From contig NC_017068.1 of NCBI RefSeq assembly GCF_000284095.1, positions 868,001 through 932,000 on the forward strand: DNA of 64,000 nt, read 5' to 3'. Position 1 is the stretch's first letter. Each line of letters opens with the position of its first letter. Position numbers and translations under genes: made by a program. Source of the stretch: Selenomonas ruminantium subsp. lactilytica TAM6421. Lineage in GTDB: Bacteria > Bacillota > Negativicutes > Selenomonadales > Selenomonadaceae. Positions 7,552-16,700 of this stretch are shown here, piece by piece. A model generated the notes under the pieces. It was not told the DNA's origin, did no database searches, and worked only from the letters and a program-made list of their open reading frames with translations.

Positions 7552-8942
7552 GTACCCAGCATAATAATATTGAAATCAAAGGAATTGACTTCCAGAAGAT
7601 ACTGGAGGTTGAGATTCAGCAGGAGCCGAATGAACATGCTGCCGCCCATGTGGTGGGAGAACTTCCGACCGCTCGCGCGCAGGAATATATCCAGCGGGCT
7701 GATACCATGCAGGATATCGTGATTGGCACAAGCGGCGGACAGGCTGTGACTTATTTTTCCGGCTATGTGACCAGCATGCAGATTCAGCAGCAGGCTGACT
7801 ACAGCCGCCTGATTATCGAGGCCAAAGATGCCAGTTATTTGCTGGATATCCGCAAATGTTCCTGCAGTTACCAGAACACCGGCAAAAGCTATGGCGATAT
7901 TTTGCAGCAGGCCTATGGCGATAGCGGAACCCTGCAGGTGACGGGCAGTGACCAGGCGATTGGCGGGCTGATCCTGCAGATGGATGAAACCAATTGGGAA
8001 TTCACCAAGCGCATGGCCTCCCGCTTCAATGTACCCGTGATTTCCGATATCACCGCAACCAAACCCTTGATTTACTTCGGCGTCCCGGACGCACGCAGGA
8101 CTTTGGAACTTACAGCGGCAGCCATCAGCTATGGCCGCTCAGAAAAGAATTTCCAGCGTGTCAGCCAAAACTATCTGGCAGAAGGGAACGAGGCCATGCG
8201 GCAGGACTTTGCCGATATTTCCGTGCAGTCCTATGACTATGCCCAGATTGGCGACAAAATCAAATTGAATGGCAAAGAATATGTCGTTCGCAAAGTGGAA
8301 GCCAAACTGGTGGACGGCCTGATGCAGATGACCTATGCACTGACCGGGGAAAAAGGCTTCGTAGCGCCGCTGCAAAAGAATACCAACTGCGCGGGCCGCG
8401 TCCTGAAAGCGCAGGTCAAGGCCGTGAAAAGGGATCAGATTCAGGCACATCTATTCGAGATCGATTCGGAATATGACAGCAGCGGCGACTGGTGGTTTCC
8501 CTATTCCACTGCATATTCCAGCAGTGATGGCAGCGGCTGGTATGTCATGCCGGAAAAGGATGACTATGTGCGCATCATGTTCCCATCGAAAAATGAAACA
8601 GACGGCTTTGCCGCCAGCTCCATCAACTCATCCCCGCCAGAGAGCACGAGAAATAAAAGCTTCAAAGCCCCCGGCGGCAAGGAGATACTGCTGACTGATG
8701 AGGGCATCTACATCATGTGCCAGCATCAGAGCATCTTTATCGACCTGACACAGGGCGACGGCATCAAAATCGTATCGTCCAAAGATATTCATGTGTCCTC
8801 TGATGCCAATGTCACACTGTCGGCGGAGAAGAAACTGACCATGCTGGCGAAGGAAGGGCTTACTTTACAGGTAGGCGATTCAAAAATCAGTATGGGCAAG
8901 GAACAGATTGTATTAGGGGCGAAGAATGTTTTGCTTAGCTGA
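7548..8942 (+). CDS. VgrG/Gp5-like spike protein, subfamily A
   Basis: This is a 464-residue VgrG-type spike starting at GTG 7548, overlapping the previous stop. Residues 1-270 carry the phage late-control D/Gp27-like fold: an MDETNWEFTKRMASRF block typical of VgrG lies near residue 148. The OB-fold/Gp5 neck at about residues 280-350 contains WWFPYSTAYSSSDGSGWYVM. After the cap motif APGGKEILLTDEGIYIM the last 100 residues are repetitive short strands, as in the Gp5 needle. The same architecture recurs at 26645 and 28063. It would trimerise at the tip of a contractile tube and carry the following DUF4280 protein. Its last 342 bases are duplicated at 10403-10744. Confidence 0.85.
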   Translation: MSTQHNNIEIKGIDFQKILEVEIQQEPNEHAAAHVVGELPTARAQEYIQRADTMQDIVIGTSGGQAVTYFSGYVTSMQIQQQADYSRLIIEAKDASYLLDIRKCSCSYQNTGKSYGDILQQAYGDSGTLQVTGSDQAIGGLILQMDETNWEFTKRMASRFNVPVISDITATKPLIYFGVPDARRTLELTAAAISYGRSEKNFQRVSQNYLAEGNEAMRQDFADISVQSYDYAQIGDKIKLNGKEYVVRKVEAKLVDGLMQMTYALTGEKGFVAPLQKNTNCAGRVLKAQVKAVKRDQIQAHLFEIDSEYDSSGDWWFPYSTAYSSSDGSGWYVMPEKDDYVRIMFPSKNETDGFAASSINSSPPESTRNKSFKAPGGKEILLTDEGIYIMCQHQSIFIDLTQGDGIKIVSSKDIHVSSDANVTLSAEKKLTMLAKEGLTLQVGDSKISMGKEQIVLGAKNVLLS

Positions 8943-8963
8943 CGAAAAGAGGTATGTCATGTA

Positions 8964-9896
8964 ATGCCAGATGAAAAAGAATATATGACAAATAAAAATG
9001 AAACGCATTGTTCAGAAGGGGATATTCCCTGCACAGTAAAAACGAAAGGACATGGTGTATGTAAGGAAAAAGAATTATACTTAAATGCCACGGATCATTG
9101 GCTGGGAAAAAATATCGGATTTTATGGCTTTTGTCGTCGAACTGGTACGTTTTGTCTTCCTGATACACCCAAAGTGTGGATTGATGTTGATGAAAAAGCC
9201 TTGCTGGACGGAGTGCCACGTTTAACAGAAAAAAGTCGTCTGCTATGTATGCATGGTGGAATAATTAGTTTTGGGAAAGGAGAGCCGTATGGAATAAACG
9301 AATTCTTAAAAGATTTGAAGAATGGTGTATACAGAAAAAGTATAGGGCCTAATGATAATAAATTGTTTGCAGGAACTATAGATGTTTTATCTGGTGTAGG
9401 AGCTATAATAGGGGGTGTTTATGAAATGAATAAGTTTTACCAATCAGGGAATAAAATGCATTTTTCGCTGGCAACATTGGGGGTAGCAAAAGGTCTTTCT
9501 GATCTTGAACATGGAAGAGGAGAAATAAATGACTTTGTTTTTGGAACAGATAGTGCGCATGACTATTTGAAAGAAGGAGTTATGAATGCTGGTAGCTATT
9601 TTACACCAATTAGTAAAGAGAGTTTTGGCTTTATGTATGATATTGGTAGTGCTATTTCAGGAGGGGTTAATGGGAATGTAGAGCTGCTAGCAAAACAAAA
9701 GGATATAGTTAGTGTGGTTGGGGATGTACAAGATGGTGCACTAGAAAATGCGACGAATGATAGTAAAAAGACGGCAGAGGGGATTGTTGAGAAATTAAGA
9801 GAGCCAGTAAAATATTATAATGAGGATGCAAAGAATCGTCCAGTTAATATTACTATTGGTGAATTAATGAATGAATTAGGTACTGTAAATCGTTAG
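8964..9896 (+). CDS. PAAR-like DUF4280 protein with variable C-terminal effector domain
   Basis: The 310-residue protein begins MPDEKEYMTNKNETHCSEGD. The first roughly 105 residues are a DUF4280/PAAR-like tip with spaced cysteines (THCS, YGFCRRTG, LLCMHGG) and the IDVDEKALLDGVPRL block. From about residue 110 composition turns AT-rich, and hydrophobic glycine-rich segments appear (DVLSGVGAIIGGVYEM; GSAISGGVNG), followed by a helical tail. The tip should cap the VgrG encoded 21 bases upstream. The C-terminus is a candidate membrane-acting toxin, and the membrane protein encoded 11 bases downstream is its likely immunity protein. The toxin activity is inferred; the DUF4280 assignment is confident. 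Confidence 0.75.
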   Translation: MPDEKEYMTNKNETHCSEGDIPCTVKTKGHGVCKEKELYLNATDHWLGKNIGFYGFCRRTGTFCLPDTPKVWIDVDEKALLDGVPRLTEKSRLLCMHGGIISFGKGEPYGINEFLKDLKNGVYRKSIGPNDNKLFAGTIDVLSGVGAIIGGVYEMNKFYQSGNKMHFSLATLGVAKGLSDLEHGRGEINDFVFGTDSAHDYLKEGVMNAGSYFTPISKESFGFMYDIGSAISGGVNGNVELLAKQKDIVSVVGDVQDGALENATNDSKKTAEGIVEKLREPVKYYNEDAKNRPVNITIGELMNELGTVNR

Positions 9897-9907
9897 GAGT
9901 TTTTTAT

Positions 9908-10234
9908 ATGAAAAAAGTGTTAAAATTCGTTGGGAAAGAAAAGTGGAGAGCGTATCTTTTTTGGTATTTGATTGCATATTTGTTTCTTGCATGGAATATC
10001 ATAACAAAAGACAATAATCTTTCCTTAGAGAAGTTTTTTCCTTTTAAAATGTTTATGATATACATATCGTATATGTTTGCACCGGTGAACTATAAAATGG
10101 TCCATGAGATTTGTTCAAGTGAATGGATACTTAAAAGAAGTATTATAATCAGCGCTGTTTTTATTTTTGTCGTTGTAGTAAGTGCTTTGCTCGAGAAAGA
10201 CTATCATATGGGCTTGTATTGGCTAATTTGGTAA
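9908..10234 (+). CDS. Membrane protein, candidate immunity protein 1
   Basis: This encodes 108 residues with about three hydrophobic spans: FWYLIAYLFLAWNII, FMIYISYMFAPVNY and IIISAVFIFVVVVSALL. It shares FWY-I-Y and FPFK-F blocks and the C-terminal L-W-I pattern with the 118-residue protein at 11778, so the two are diverged paralogues. Each follows a DUF4280 protein whose C-terminus is hydrophobic. This parallel order supports effector-immunity pairing at the inner membrane. The composition is AT-rich. No named immunity family is recognised. Confidence 0.65.
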   Translation: MKKVLKFVGKEKWRAYLFWYLIAYLFLAWNIITKDNNLSLEKFFPFKMFMIYISYMFAPVNYKMVHEICSSEWILKRSIIISAVFIFVVVVSALLEKDYHMGLYWLIW

Positions 10235-10255
10235 TATGGGTGGAGATGTATATAG

Positions 10256-10300
10256 TTTCATAAAATTACTAGCATCGATTTGTTATGGATGATACTTTAA
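10256..10300 (+). pseudogene. 3' end remnant of a third immunity-like membrane gene
   Basis: The 14 codons before TAA 10298-10300 read KITSIDLLWMIL. The intact protein at 11778 ends KFTGINLLWMIL, and the DNA is nearly identical across the last 25 bases. The rest of the gene is gone. This marks the left side of a recombination or deletion scar that continues into 10307-10744. Confidence 0.7.
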
Positions 10301-10306
10301 AAGGTA

Positions 10307-10744
10307 ATGGGATGGTATGCACGTTATTACAATTCAGATGCTATACAATTACTGTTAGTCCAGACACAGCAGAAGCTGATTTTTCTATGGCTGAACCAAA
10401 CGGACGGCTTTGCCGCCAGCTCCATCAACTCATCCCCGCCAGAGAGCACGAGAAATAAAAGCTTCAAAGCCCCCGGCGGCAAGGAGATACTGCTGACCGA
10501 TGAGGGCATCTACATCATGTGCCAGCACCAGAGCATCTTTATCGACCTTACGCAGGGAGATGGTATCAAGATTGTATCGTCCAAAGATATTCATGTGTCC
10601 TCTGATGCCAATGTCACGCTGTCAGCAGAGAAGAAACTGACCATGCTGGCGAAGGAGAACCTGACACTTCAAGTTGGAGATTCTAAAATCAATATGGGAA
10701 AGAATCAGATTGTGTTGGGGGCTAAGAATGTGCGGTTCAATTGA
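10307..10744 (+). pseudogene. Chimeric fragment: pentapeptide-protein piece fused to VgrG 3' end
   Basis: The frame of 145 codons is a composite. Residues 2-32 (GWYARYYNSDAIQLLLVQTQ, then QKLIFLWLN) match the internal region LWYVRYYDPDVIQSLLVQTQ of the pentapeptide protein at 12151. From 10403 on, the DNA is a near-identical copy of the last 342 bases of the VgrG gene 7548-8942, without indels, changing only near the end (NLTLQVGDSKINMGKNQ). It lacks the VgrG base and OB domains and has no convincing ribosome site. It is best read as debris from unequal recombination between repeated modules, though it now provides the lead-in to the next DUF4280 gene. Confidence 0.8.
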
Positions 10745-10762
10745 TATATGGGAGACTGTAAA

Positions 10763-11758
10763 ATGTCAGATGTAAAAGAATATATGACAGATAAGAAAAA
10801 AACACATTGCTCTAGGGGTAGTTGGTCGGATATGGTGAAAACGAAAGGACATGGTGAAAATAATGAGAATGAGCAATATTTAAATGCAACGGATCATTGG
10901 CCAATCAAAAATATTTTTTGTTATGGATACTGTCGATGTACAGGAATGATGTGTTTTCCTGATACACCTAAGGTTTGGATTGATGTTGATGAAAATGCAC
11001 TATTAGATGGCGCTCCTCGTTTGACAGAAAAAAGTCGCTTGCTATGTAAGCATGGTGGCGAAATAAGTTTTGGTGAAGGTGAAGCATATGGCCTGCTAGA
11101 ATACATTCAAGATTTGATTGCAGGAAAGTATGCTAATTCTGTCGCGCAGAATGATTTAACAAGTCAATTGAAAAAGTTTTATGATAATAAGTTAGTATCA
11201 GCATATTTAGATATTACAGGTGGATATGCTGATGTGAGAGTAGCTGTGGCAGGCGCTGGTTTGTTATTTGCTAGTAATACATCAACATGTGGTCGTATGC
11301 TTGGGGGGGCAGGAGTGGGGGCTCTAGGGATATATGGTGTTGGTAATATTGTTAATGGGGCAGGAGAATTTTTAGAAGGAGTGGGAGCAGGTGAACATGA
11401 TTGGGATTTTGTTAAGAATGGATTTAAGAAAATTTCTCCAGAATATGGAGAGACAATATATGATTATGGTAATCTTATCAAGAGCGGACGTGAAGCAGTA
11501 AAATCAAAGCAAGTGATGGATATTATAAGTTCTGGGAAAGACCTTAATGATGTAATGGATGTAACTAAAAGGAAAATGGATGAGTATGCTAATACTATAG
11601 AGACGACTAAGGTAAATATAGTAGAGTATGTTGATGATAGCGCGCAACAGATAAAAGATAATGTAGATAAATGGAACAATGGTACGAATGATGAATGTAC
11701 TGAAAGTGTTAAAGTAGATAAAAATTTAAGTGTGTTATTTGAGATATATGGTAATTAA
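10763..11758 (+). CDS. PAAR-like DUF4280 protein with variable C-terminal effector domain (second copy)
   Basis: ATG 10763 is chosen over 10748 because GGGAG lies 8 bases upstream and the protein then begins MSDVKEYMTDKKKTHCSRGS, aligned with the copy at 8964. Residues 1-110 are the DUF4280 tip, strongly conserved between the two. After about residue 115 the sequences diverge. This one has long glycine/alanine hydrophobic stretches (VRVAVAGAGLLFASN; LGGAGVGALGIYGVGNIVNG) and then a charged helical region. The layout suggests a membrane-inserting toxin delivered on a VgrG tip. It is followed after 19 bases by a membrane protein that should be the cognate immunity protein. Effector activity is inferred. 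Confidence 0.75.
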   Translation: MSDVKEYMTDKKKTHCSRGSWSDMVKTKGHGENNENEQYLNATDHWPIKNIFCYGYCRCTGMMCFPDTPKVWIDVDENALLDGAPRLTEKSRLLCKHGGEISFGEGEAYGLLEYIQDLIAGKYANSVAQNDLTSQLKKFYDNKLVSAYLDITGGYADVRVAVAGAGLLFASNTSTCGRMLGGAGVGALGIYGVGNIVNGAGEFLEGVGAGEHDWDFVKNGFKKISPEYGETIYDYGNLIKSGREAVKSKQVMDIISSGKDLNDVMDVTKRKMDEYANTIETTKVNIVEYVDDSAQQIKDNVDKWNNGTNDECTESVKVDKNLSVLFEIYGN

Positions 11759-11777
11759 TATATTGGAGTGAATTTGC

Positions 11778-12134
11778 ATGAGAAGAGTATTGACTAAACA
11801 TATTAATGAAGATGCGTTGAACACTTTTTTTCAAAGAAAAAGTAGAGCTTTTTGGTTTTGGTATATAATATCATACATAATTACTATATGCTTCGGTTGC
11901 TTATATTTTAAATGGTATTCATTAGCTGGTGTGTTTCCTTTTAAGTTATTCCCGTTTTTGTTCGCTAGAAATATGGGAAAGTGGATGAGTAAAAAAGCAA
12001 ATAATGAAATATGCCTATCTAAAGATGTGGAACAGGATTTTAGAATGATGTTTTTGATTGTTGCTGTTACTGCAATAATTAGTGTGGTTATATATAAATT
12101 TACAGGTATTAATTTGCTATGGATGATACTCTAA
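11778..12134 (+). CDS. Membrane protein, candidate immunity protein 2
   Basis: This 118-residue protein has hydrophobic spans around FWFWYIISYIITICFGCLYF, VFPFKLFPFLFA and MMFLIVAVTAIISVVIY. It is a paralogue of the protein at 9908, with shared FWY-I-Y, FPFK and terminal LW-I blocks, but diverged, as expected when immunity proteins track different toxins. It lies 19 bases behind the second DUF4280 effector gene. AT-rich composition contrasts with the next gene. The immunity role is an inference from the repeated gene order. Confidence 0.65.
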   Translation: MRRVLTKHINEDALNTFFQRKSRAFWFWYIISYIITICFGCLYFKWYSLAGVFPFKLFPFLFARNMGKWMSKKANNEICLSKDVEQDFRMMFLIVAVTAIISVVIYKFTGINLLWMIL

Positions 12135-12150
12135 ATTAAGGAGATAGTAG

Positions 12151-13176
12151 GTGTTTTATAATATCAATACATACAAAGATAAGTATTATAGTGGGCTGGA
12201 GGAAAGATATATTCAAGATGTTAGTGACAAGTTGACAAATCAAGATAGTAAATATTGTAAATCCTGGGTGAAGGTTATGAGCAATATCTTCGAAATGACT
12301 TGTCGAGTACAGGAGAAAGCTAATAAGGAAATCGGTGTGATTCCTCCATGCTGTTACTTGCGATTATCTTTTCTGCATACAAGTGCCTTGCTGGTGGAAC
12401 AAGAACCTTGCTTTATGGTAGAGTTTTTTGCTGATGATGGGGATAACCCTTGGGCGAAGGCAAGGATAAGAGCCACGGATGTTCTGGGGGACTGGCAGAC
12501 TTTTGCCGGGCAGGCTTATCGCAAGGATTTGTGGTATGTTCGGTACTATGATCCGGATGTTATACAGTCGTTGTTGGTTCAGACGCAGCAGAAGCTCCTT
12601 TACATCTGGCTGAACCGGGCCAGGTACTGGATGCGTGAATTGGAAGACACGCCGGAGTTTCGCAAACTGTCAGTCACGGAGGATTTCCAGATTACCGTTG
12701 GCGCTTACCGTGACTGGCAGGAGCCGATATTCCGTCTGCGGACAGATATGGATTTGCTGGATGCGCAGGGGGAATCTTTGGCAGGAGCATTTTTCGTAGC
12801 GAAGCGATACCGCGATGTTGTCATCGAGGAAATAGATGCCGAAACAGCGGAGTTTATCGACTGCCGGTTGGAAAAAGTAACATTCAAGGACACCAATCTT
12901 TGCGACTGCCGTTTTCGAAACTGTAGATTCTATGGTGTTACATTTCAGGATTGCAAACTTGCTGGTGCAAGCTTTGAAAAGAGTCTTTTGGCTGCCTGTG
13001 AATTCCAAAACTGTGATTTCAATCCGGACTCAGAAGCTATGGATGCCAATAAGTTATATCGCGGAGTGTCTTTCACAGGAAATAAAATGCAGAAATGCAG
13101 TTTTGTCGCTTGTGATTTTCAAGGGATGCACCAACGGGATAATGATTTGACGGATTGTGAGGGGGCTTTTGTTTGA
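12151..13176 (+). CDS. Pentapeptide-repeat protein, spike-associated adaptor candidate
   Basis: GTG 12151 follows AAGGAG by 7 bases. The 341-residue protein has an N-terminal globular part (residues 1-220) with a conserved block WYVRYYDPDVIQSLLVQTQQ. Its C-terminal right-handed helix of pentapeptide repeats (FIDCRLEKVTFKDTNLCDCR and onward) covers about residues 230-335. A full paralogue lies at 33632 and a fragment at 10307. Pentapeptide domains occur in some T6SS adaptor and effector proteins; here both copies flank VgrG genes and have no signal peptide. I infer that it loads cargo or adapts the VgrG tip. Its stop overlaps the TTG start of the next gene. Confidence 0.7.
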   Translation: MFYNINTYKDKYYSGLEERYIQDVSDKLTNQDSKYCKSWVKVMSNIFEMTCRVQEKANKEIGVIPPCCYLRLSFLHTSALLVEQEPCFMVEFFADDGDNPWAKARIRATDVLGDWQTFAGQAYRKDLWYVRYYDPDVIQSLLVQTQQKLLYIWLNRARYWMRELEDTPEFRKLSVTEDFQITVGAYRDWQEPIFRLRTDMDLLDAQGESLAGAFFVAKRYRDVVIEEIDAETAEFIDCRLEKVTFKDTNLCDCRFRNCRFYGVTFQDCKLAGASFEKSLLAACEFQNCDFNPDSEAMDANKLYRGVSFTGNKMQKCSFVACDFQGMHQRDNDLTDCEGAFV

Positions 13177-13706
13177 TAGAACCATGGTTCCAAATGCTGG
13201 CGGGCAGGAATGTGAATAATGTTATTTCCCCGCTGGATTTACCTGCGGATAAATATCCACCTATTATGACGTTGGAGAAGTTCCTGCAGATGGGGGATGC
13301 GGTCGTACATTATAACTATAATGATGCAATGCGTATGCCATCGGTGATTTTTGAGCCGACATTCATGGTAGCAGATTCTATGCGGAGGATTTTTGCGCGC
13401 TTGCAGCCAGAGATAAAATTCAAGGCAGTGCAATTTTTCTCTGCGGATGGCGATGAGAAGAAGCCCATGCCGTTATATTGGATTCCCTATTATCCGGTAT
13501 CGGAGTGTTTCCTGCATGAGAAGACCAAATATGTTATGGGGCGGACGGATGCACCTATTTTAGAAGCAAAATATTTAGAAGGGATGCACTTGCTGGTGAT
13601 TTCCCTGAAGGGGCAATTGCTATGGCTGGCCTCGCTTACGGCGGCAGAACGCTTTTTGCAGCAGGGCGTGACGGGTATACAGTTGAAACAAGTGCAGATT
13701 ATGTAG
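13173..13706 (+). CDS. Conserved small protein preceding VgrG (possibly Imm11/DUF1629-like)
   Basis: The TTG start at 13173 overlaps the previous TGA (TTGATAG). The 177-residue soluble protein is paralogous to the one at 26124. Shared blocks are IFEPTFMVADSMRRIF with LFAPTFMVGKKMISLF, and LYWIPYYPVSEC with NYWIPYLPPVDC. In both cases the gene lies directly upstream of a vgrG. A loose resemblance to the Imm11/DUF1629 fold (conserved hydrophobic-S/F pattern then an L/Y-W-I strand) is possible but unproven. Because it is tied to VgrG position and not to a toxin tip, a chaperone or adaptor role fits better than immunity. Confidence 0.6.
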   Translation: MIEPWFQMLAGRNVNNVISPLDLPADKYPPIMTLEKFLQMGDAVVHYNYNDAMRMPSVIFEPTFMVADSMRRIFARLQPEIKFKAVQFFSADGDEKKPMPLYWIPYYPVSECFLHEKTKYVMGRTDAPILEAKYLEGMHLLVISLKGQLLWLASLTAAERFLQQGVTGIQLKQVQIM

Positions 13707-13727
13707 TAATTTGAAAGAAGGTTCGTT

Positions 13728-16700
13728 ATGGAACAAACTCCGCTAGGAGCAGTCAGGCTTTCTGGTCTGGAATACAGGAAACTCGAAGCCTTGAAAATCG
13801 TAGAGAAGGCCGGCCAGCATGGGCGGTGTCAGCTGGAACTGGGGATGGAGGATTCTTTCGGCGAGCAGGATGTATTGCAGCTGGAGAATCGGGAGATAAT
13901 CGTCCGGGCTGGGGAGCAGATTATTTTTGCCGGTGTGATAGGTTCCAGCCAGCTCATACAGCAGGCGGGGGAAAAACGGCTGCAAGTTATCCTGTATACG
14001 AAGTCTTTTTTGCTGGATATCCATAAGAAATCCCGCACCTTCCAGCCGGAGGATAAGACCTTGCAGGATATGGCAAGGTCTGTAGCCTCGTCGTACAAGG
14101 CAGAAGTTATCGTCCCGGAGAATGAAACGATTTCCCGGCTGGTCTATCAGGAAGAACAGACGGATTGGGAATTTCTATGCCGCTTGGCAGAGAGTACAGG
14201 AAGATATATTTTTGCCGATGCCAAAAGTCAGGGAATCCGTATCAGTTTGGGCTATATGCCCTTCCGCCAAAGCCAGCTTCAGGCAGATGACCATATTCTG
14301 AGTCAGTGTGTGCTCTTGGAAAAATGCCTGCGGGCGCAGGAAAATACCGCGAAGCGTGCTTTGCCCTGCGAATATACGCTGACGGACATGGATACACCGG
14401 ATTTGTCTTTGGGCGTGGGCTACGGCCTGAAGAATGGCGAGCGTGACCAGATTATAATGCACAGCTGTATCGAGGCGCAGGATGGCTTGCTGATTAATCA
14501 CCTGCAACTGGTGAACAAGGAAGGCTGCCGTGTAGATGCCCATACAGAGCTTCGGGACAGGAACCGTGGCCGTTATTTGACAGGAACGATCTTGGCGGTT
14601 GACGGCACGAATGTCAAGGTTCATTTTGATGTGGATGAAAGTCAGGATGAGAGCGAAGCCTGCTGGATTCCCTATGAGAATATCGTCAACAATTATATGT
14701 ACTCTATGCCGGATGTGGGCGATAAGGTATTCGTCTATCACGAGGAAAACGGCAAGAAAATGGCTCAGGGCAGCCATCGTACTTCTACGGATGGTGACAG
14801 CGATTATGATACGCCAGAGAATCGCTCCCTGACCAGTACCAATAATCTGCTGCAATTCCAGCCGGACAGTGTGATCATGCAGGCCGGACGGCAGGGAATA
14901 AACAGTTCTATTATCACCATGAGTGATGCGTCGGGGATAAGCATACATTCTACGCAGGATATTGTATTTGAAGCAAAGCAGGATATCAAAATTCAGGCGG
15001 CACAGAGTGAGACACCTGAACAGTTTGATAAGCCCTGCGCTGATTACCGTAATGGTATGGCGGCTTATACTGCTCATGGCGGCGGCTACATTGGTGTCAA
15101 TATGGGCAGCAATAAGAAAATTGGTGCGGATGTTCCGGGGTTGAAATCGGCCAGTGCTCCTTTGGAAACCGTAGTGCCCTCCAATCAGGCCAAGGCCTGT
15201 GATGCGGCTACGGGAACAACACATACTCCTGCAGCATCGCAAGCGCCGGATAGTGTACCCGTAAGTGGTTTCCTGCAGGCAGAAGGCAAGGATGGCTTAA
15301 CCCTTGTGGTAGGGAATAGCAGTATTGACATCAGCAAGGATGGGAATATACAGATAGCCTCGCCGGTAATAGAAGAAAGCGGTTATAACAAGGGCGGTGG
15401 CGGCAGTATAAATAATGCACCAGCAGAAGAAACGGAGGACAATTCGCTGGACGTTGCCAAGGAACTTGCCTGGGATGCTGCGGAAATGATTCCGATAGTG
15501 GGAAATCTGATGAGTGCCTATGATGCCTTGCAGGATATCAAAGAAGGCAATTGGGGCATGGCCGCATTGGATGCCTTTGGAGCGATTCCGGGAGTAGGGA
15601 ATGTAGCCAAAGGCGCGAAATTAGGAGCAAAGGGGCTGAAAGCTGCTGGTAAGCTGGAAAAAGCTGAAAAAGCAGCTAAAGCGGCTAAAGAAGGTAAGGC
15701 GGCGGTTAATGCGGCAAAAGTGGAAAAGAAAATCGAAGATATAATCAGACCGGTTGAGCACGTCACGAGCGGTGCGGCCAAAAGTTCTGCCGAGTTGGAA
15801 AAAAGCATAGGTAAAGGGGCTAGTGATGTATTGAAACAAGATGCGAAAAGGGCCGCAAAAAATGTTAATCCCAAAGCGCCGGAAGCAAGAAAATTAGATG
15901 GGCGGGAAAACCGTGAAATCCCTGAAAATATAAGGAATAACGGCGGAAAAGATGGAATTAATAATAATCGCTGCCAAGGGGATAACAAGGTTGAAGATTT
16001 AAAAGGTGGCGATCCGGTAGATTTAGTTACAGGCAGTTTTATCCTGAATACAACGGACATGGTGTTCAAGGATTTAGGTGAAGATTTTGTCCTTACTCGT
16101 TGCTACGAATCCCTCTATGAAAATAAAGGCCAGCACCTTGGCAGCCGTTGGTTGATAAATGTAGGGATGTGCTTTTCCCGCGATAATAACCGGATTACGC
16201 TTCTGATGCCTGACTTGCATCTGGAAAAATTCCAGTTGCAGGAGAATGGTACATGGCTGAATCAGCGTGGCGGCAGTGAAGCATTGAAGCTCCGTGAGGA
16301 TAAAACGGGCTACCAGATTATACTTCCTGCTGAACGAAAATGCTATACCTTTGATTCGGAGGGCAAGCTGATTTCCATTCAGCAGAATAACCAGCGGCCA
16401 GTAAAACTTACCTATCAGGGGAAGTTTATCCAGTATATCATCCTTTCCTGCGGTCAGGAGATTCGTTTTACCTACGATAACGATAAGATCAGCTCCATCA
16501 CAGATCCGCTTGGCCGTGTGTTGCGTTACCGTTATGATGGTGATCTGCTGACCAAGGTAACCTATCCGAACGGGGGCAGTTTTCAGTATACTTATGATGA
16601 GTCAGGCCGTATTCTGTCCGTATGTGACCTCAACGGCAAGACTTATGTGAAAAACACCTACGACAGGGACAGCCGTGTTACCCGGCAGGCTATGATTACC

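Noticed and set aside
10748..10762. Earlier ATG for the second DUF4280 gene
   Set aside because: The GGGAG ribosome site lies between this ATG and the one at 10763, and homology begins at 10763.
14175..15242. Long minus-strand open frame (355 codons) opposite the VgrG-Rhs gene
   Set aside because: It is a shadow of the plus-strand codon bias; the product has no recognisable motif and is fully covered by a confirmed gene. The same holds for the minus frames opposite AddA, HflX and the PLP enzyme.
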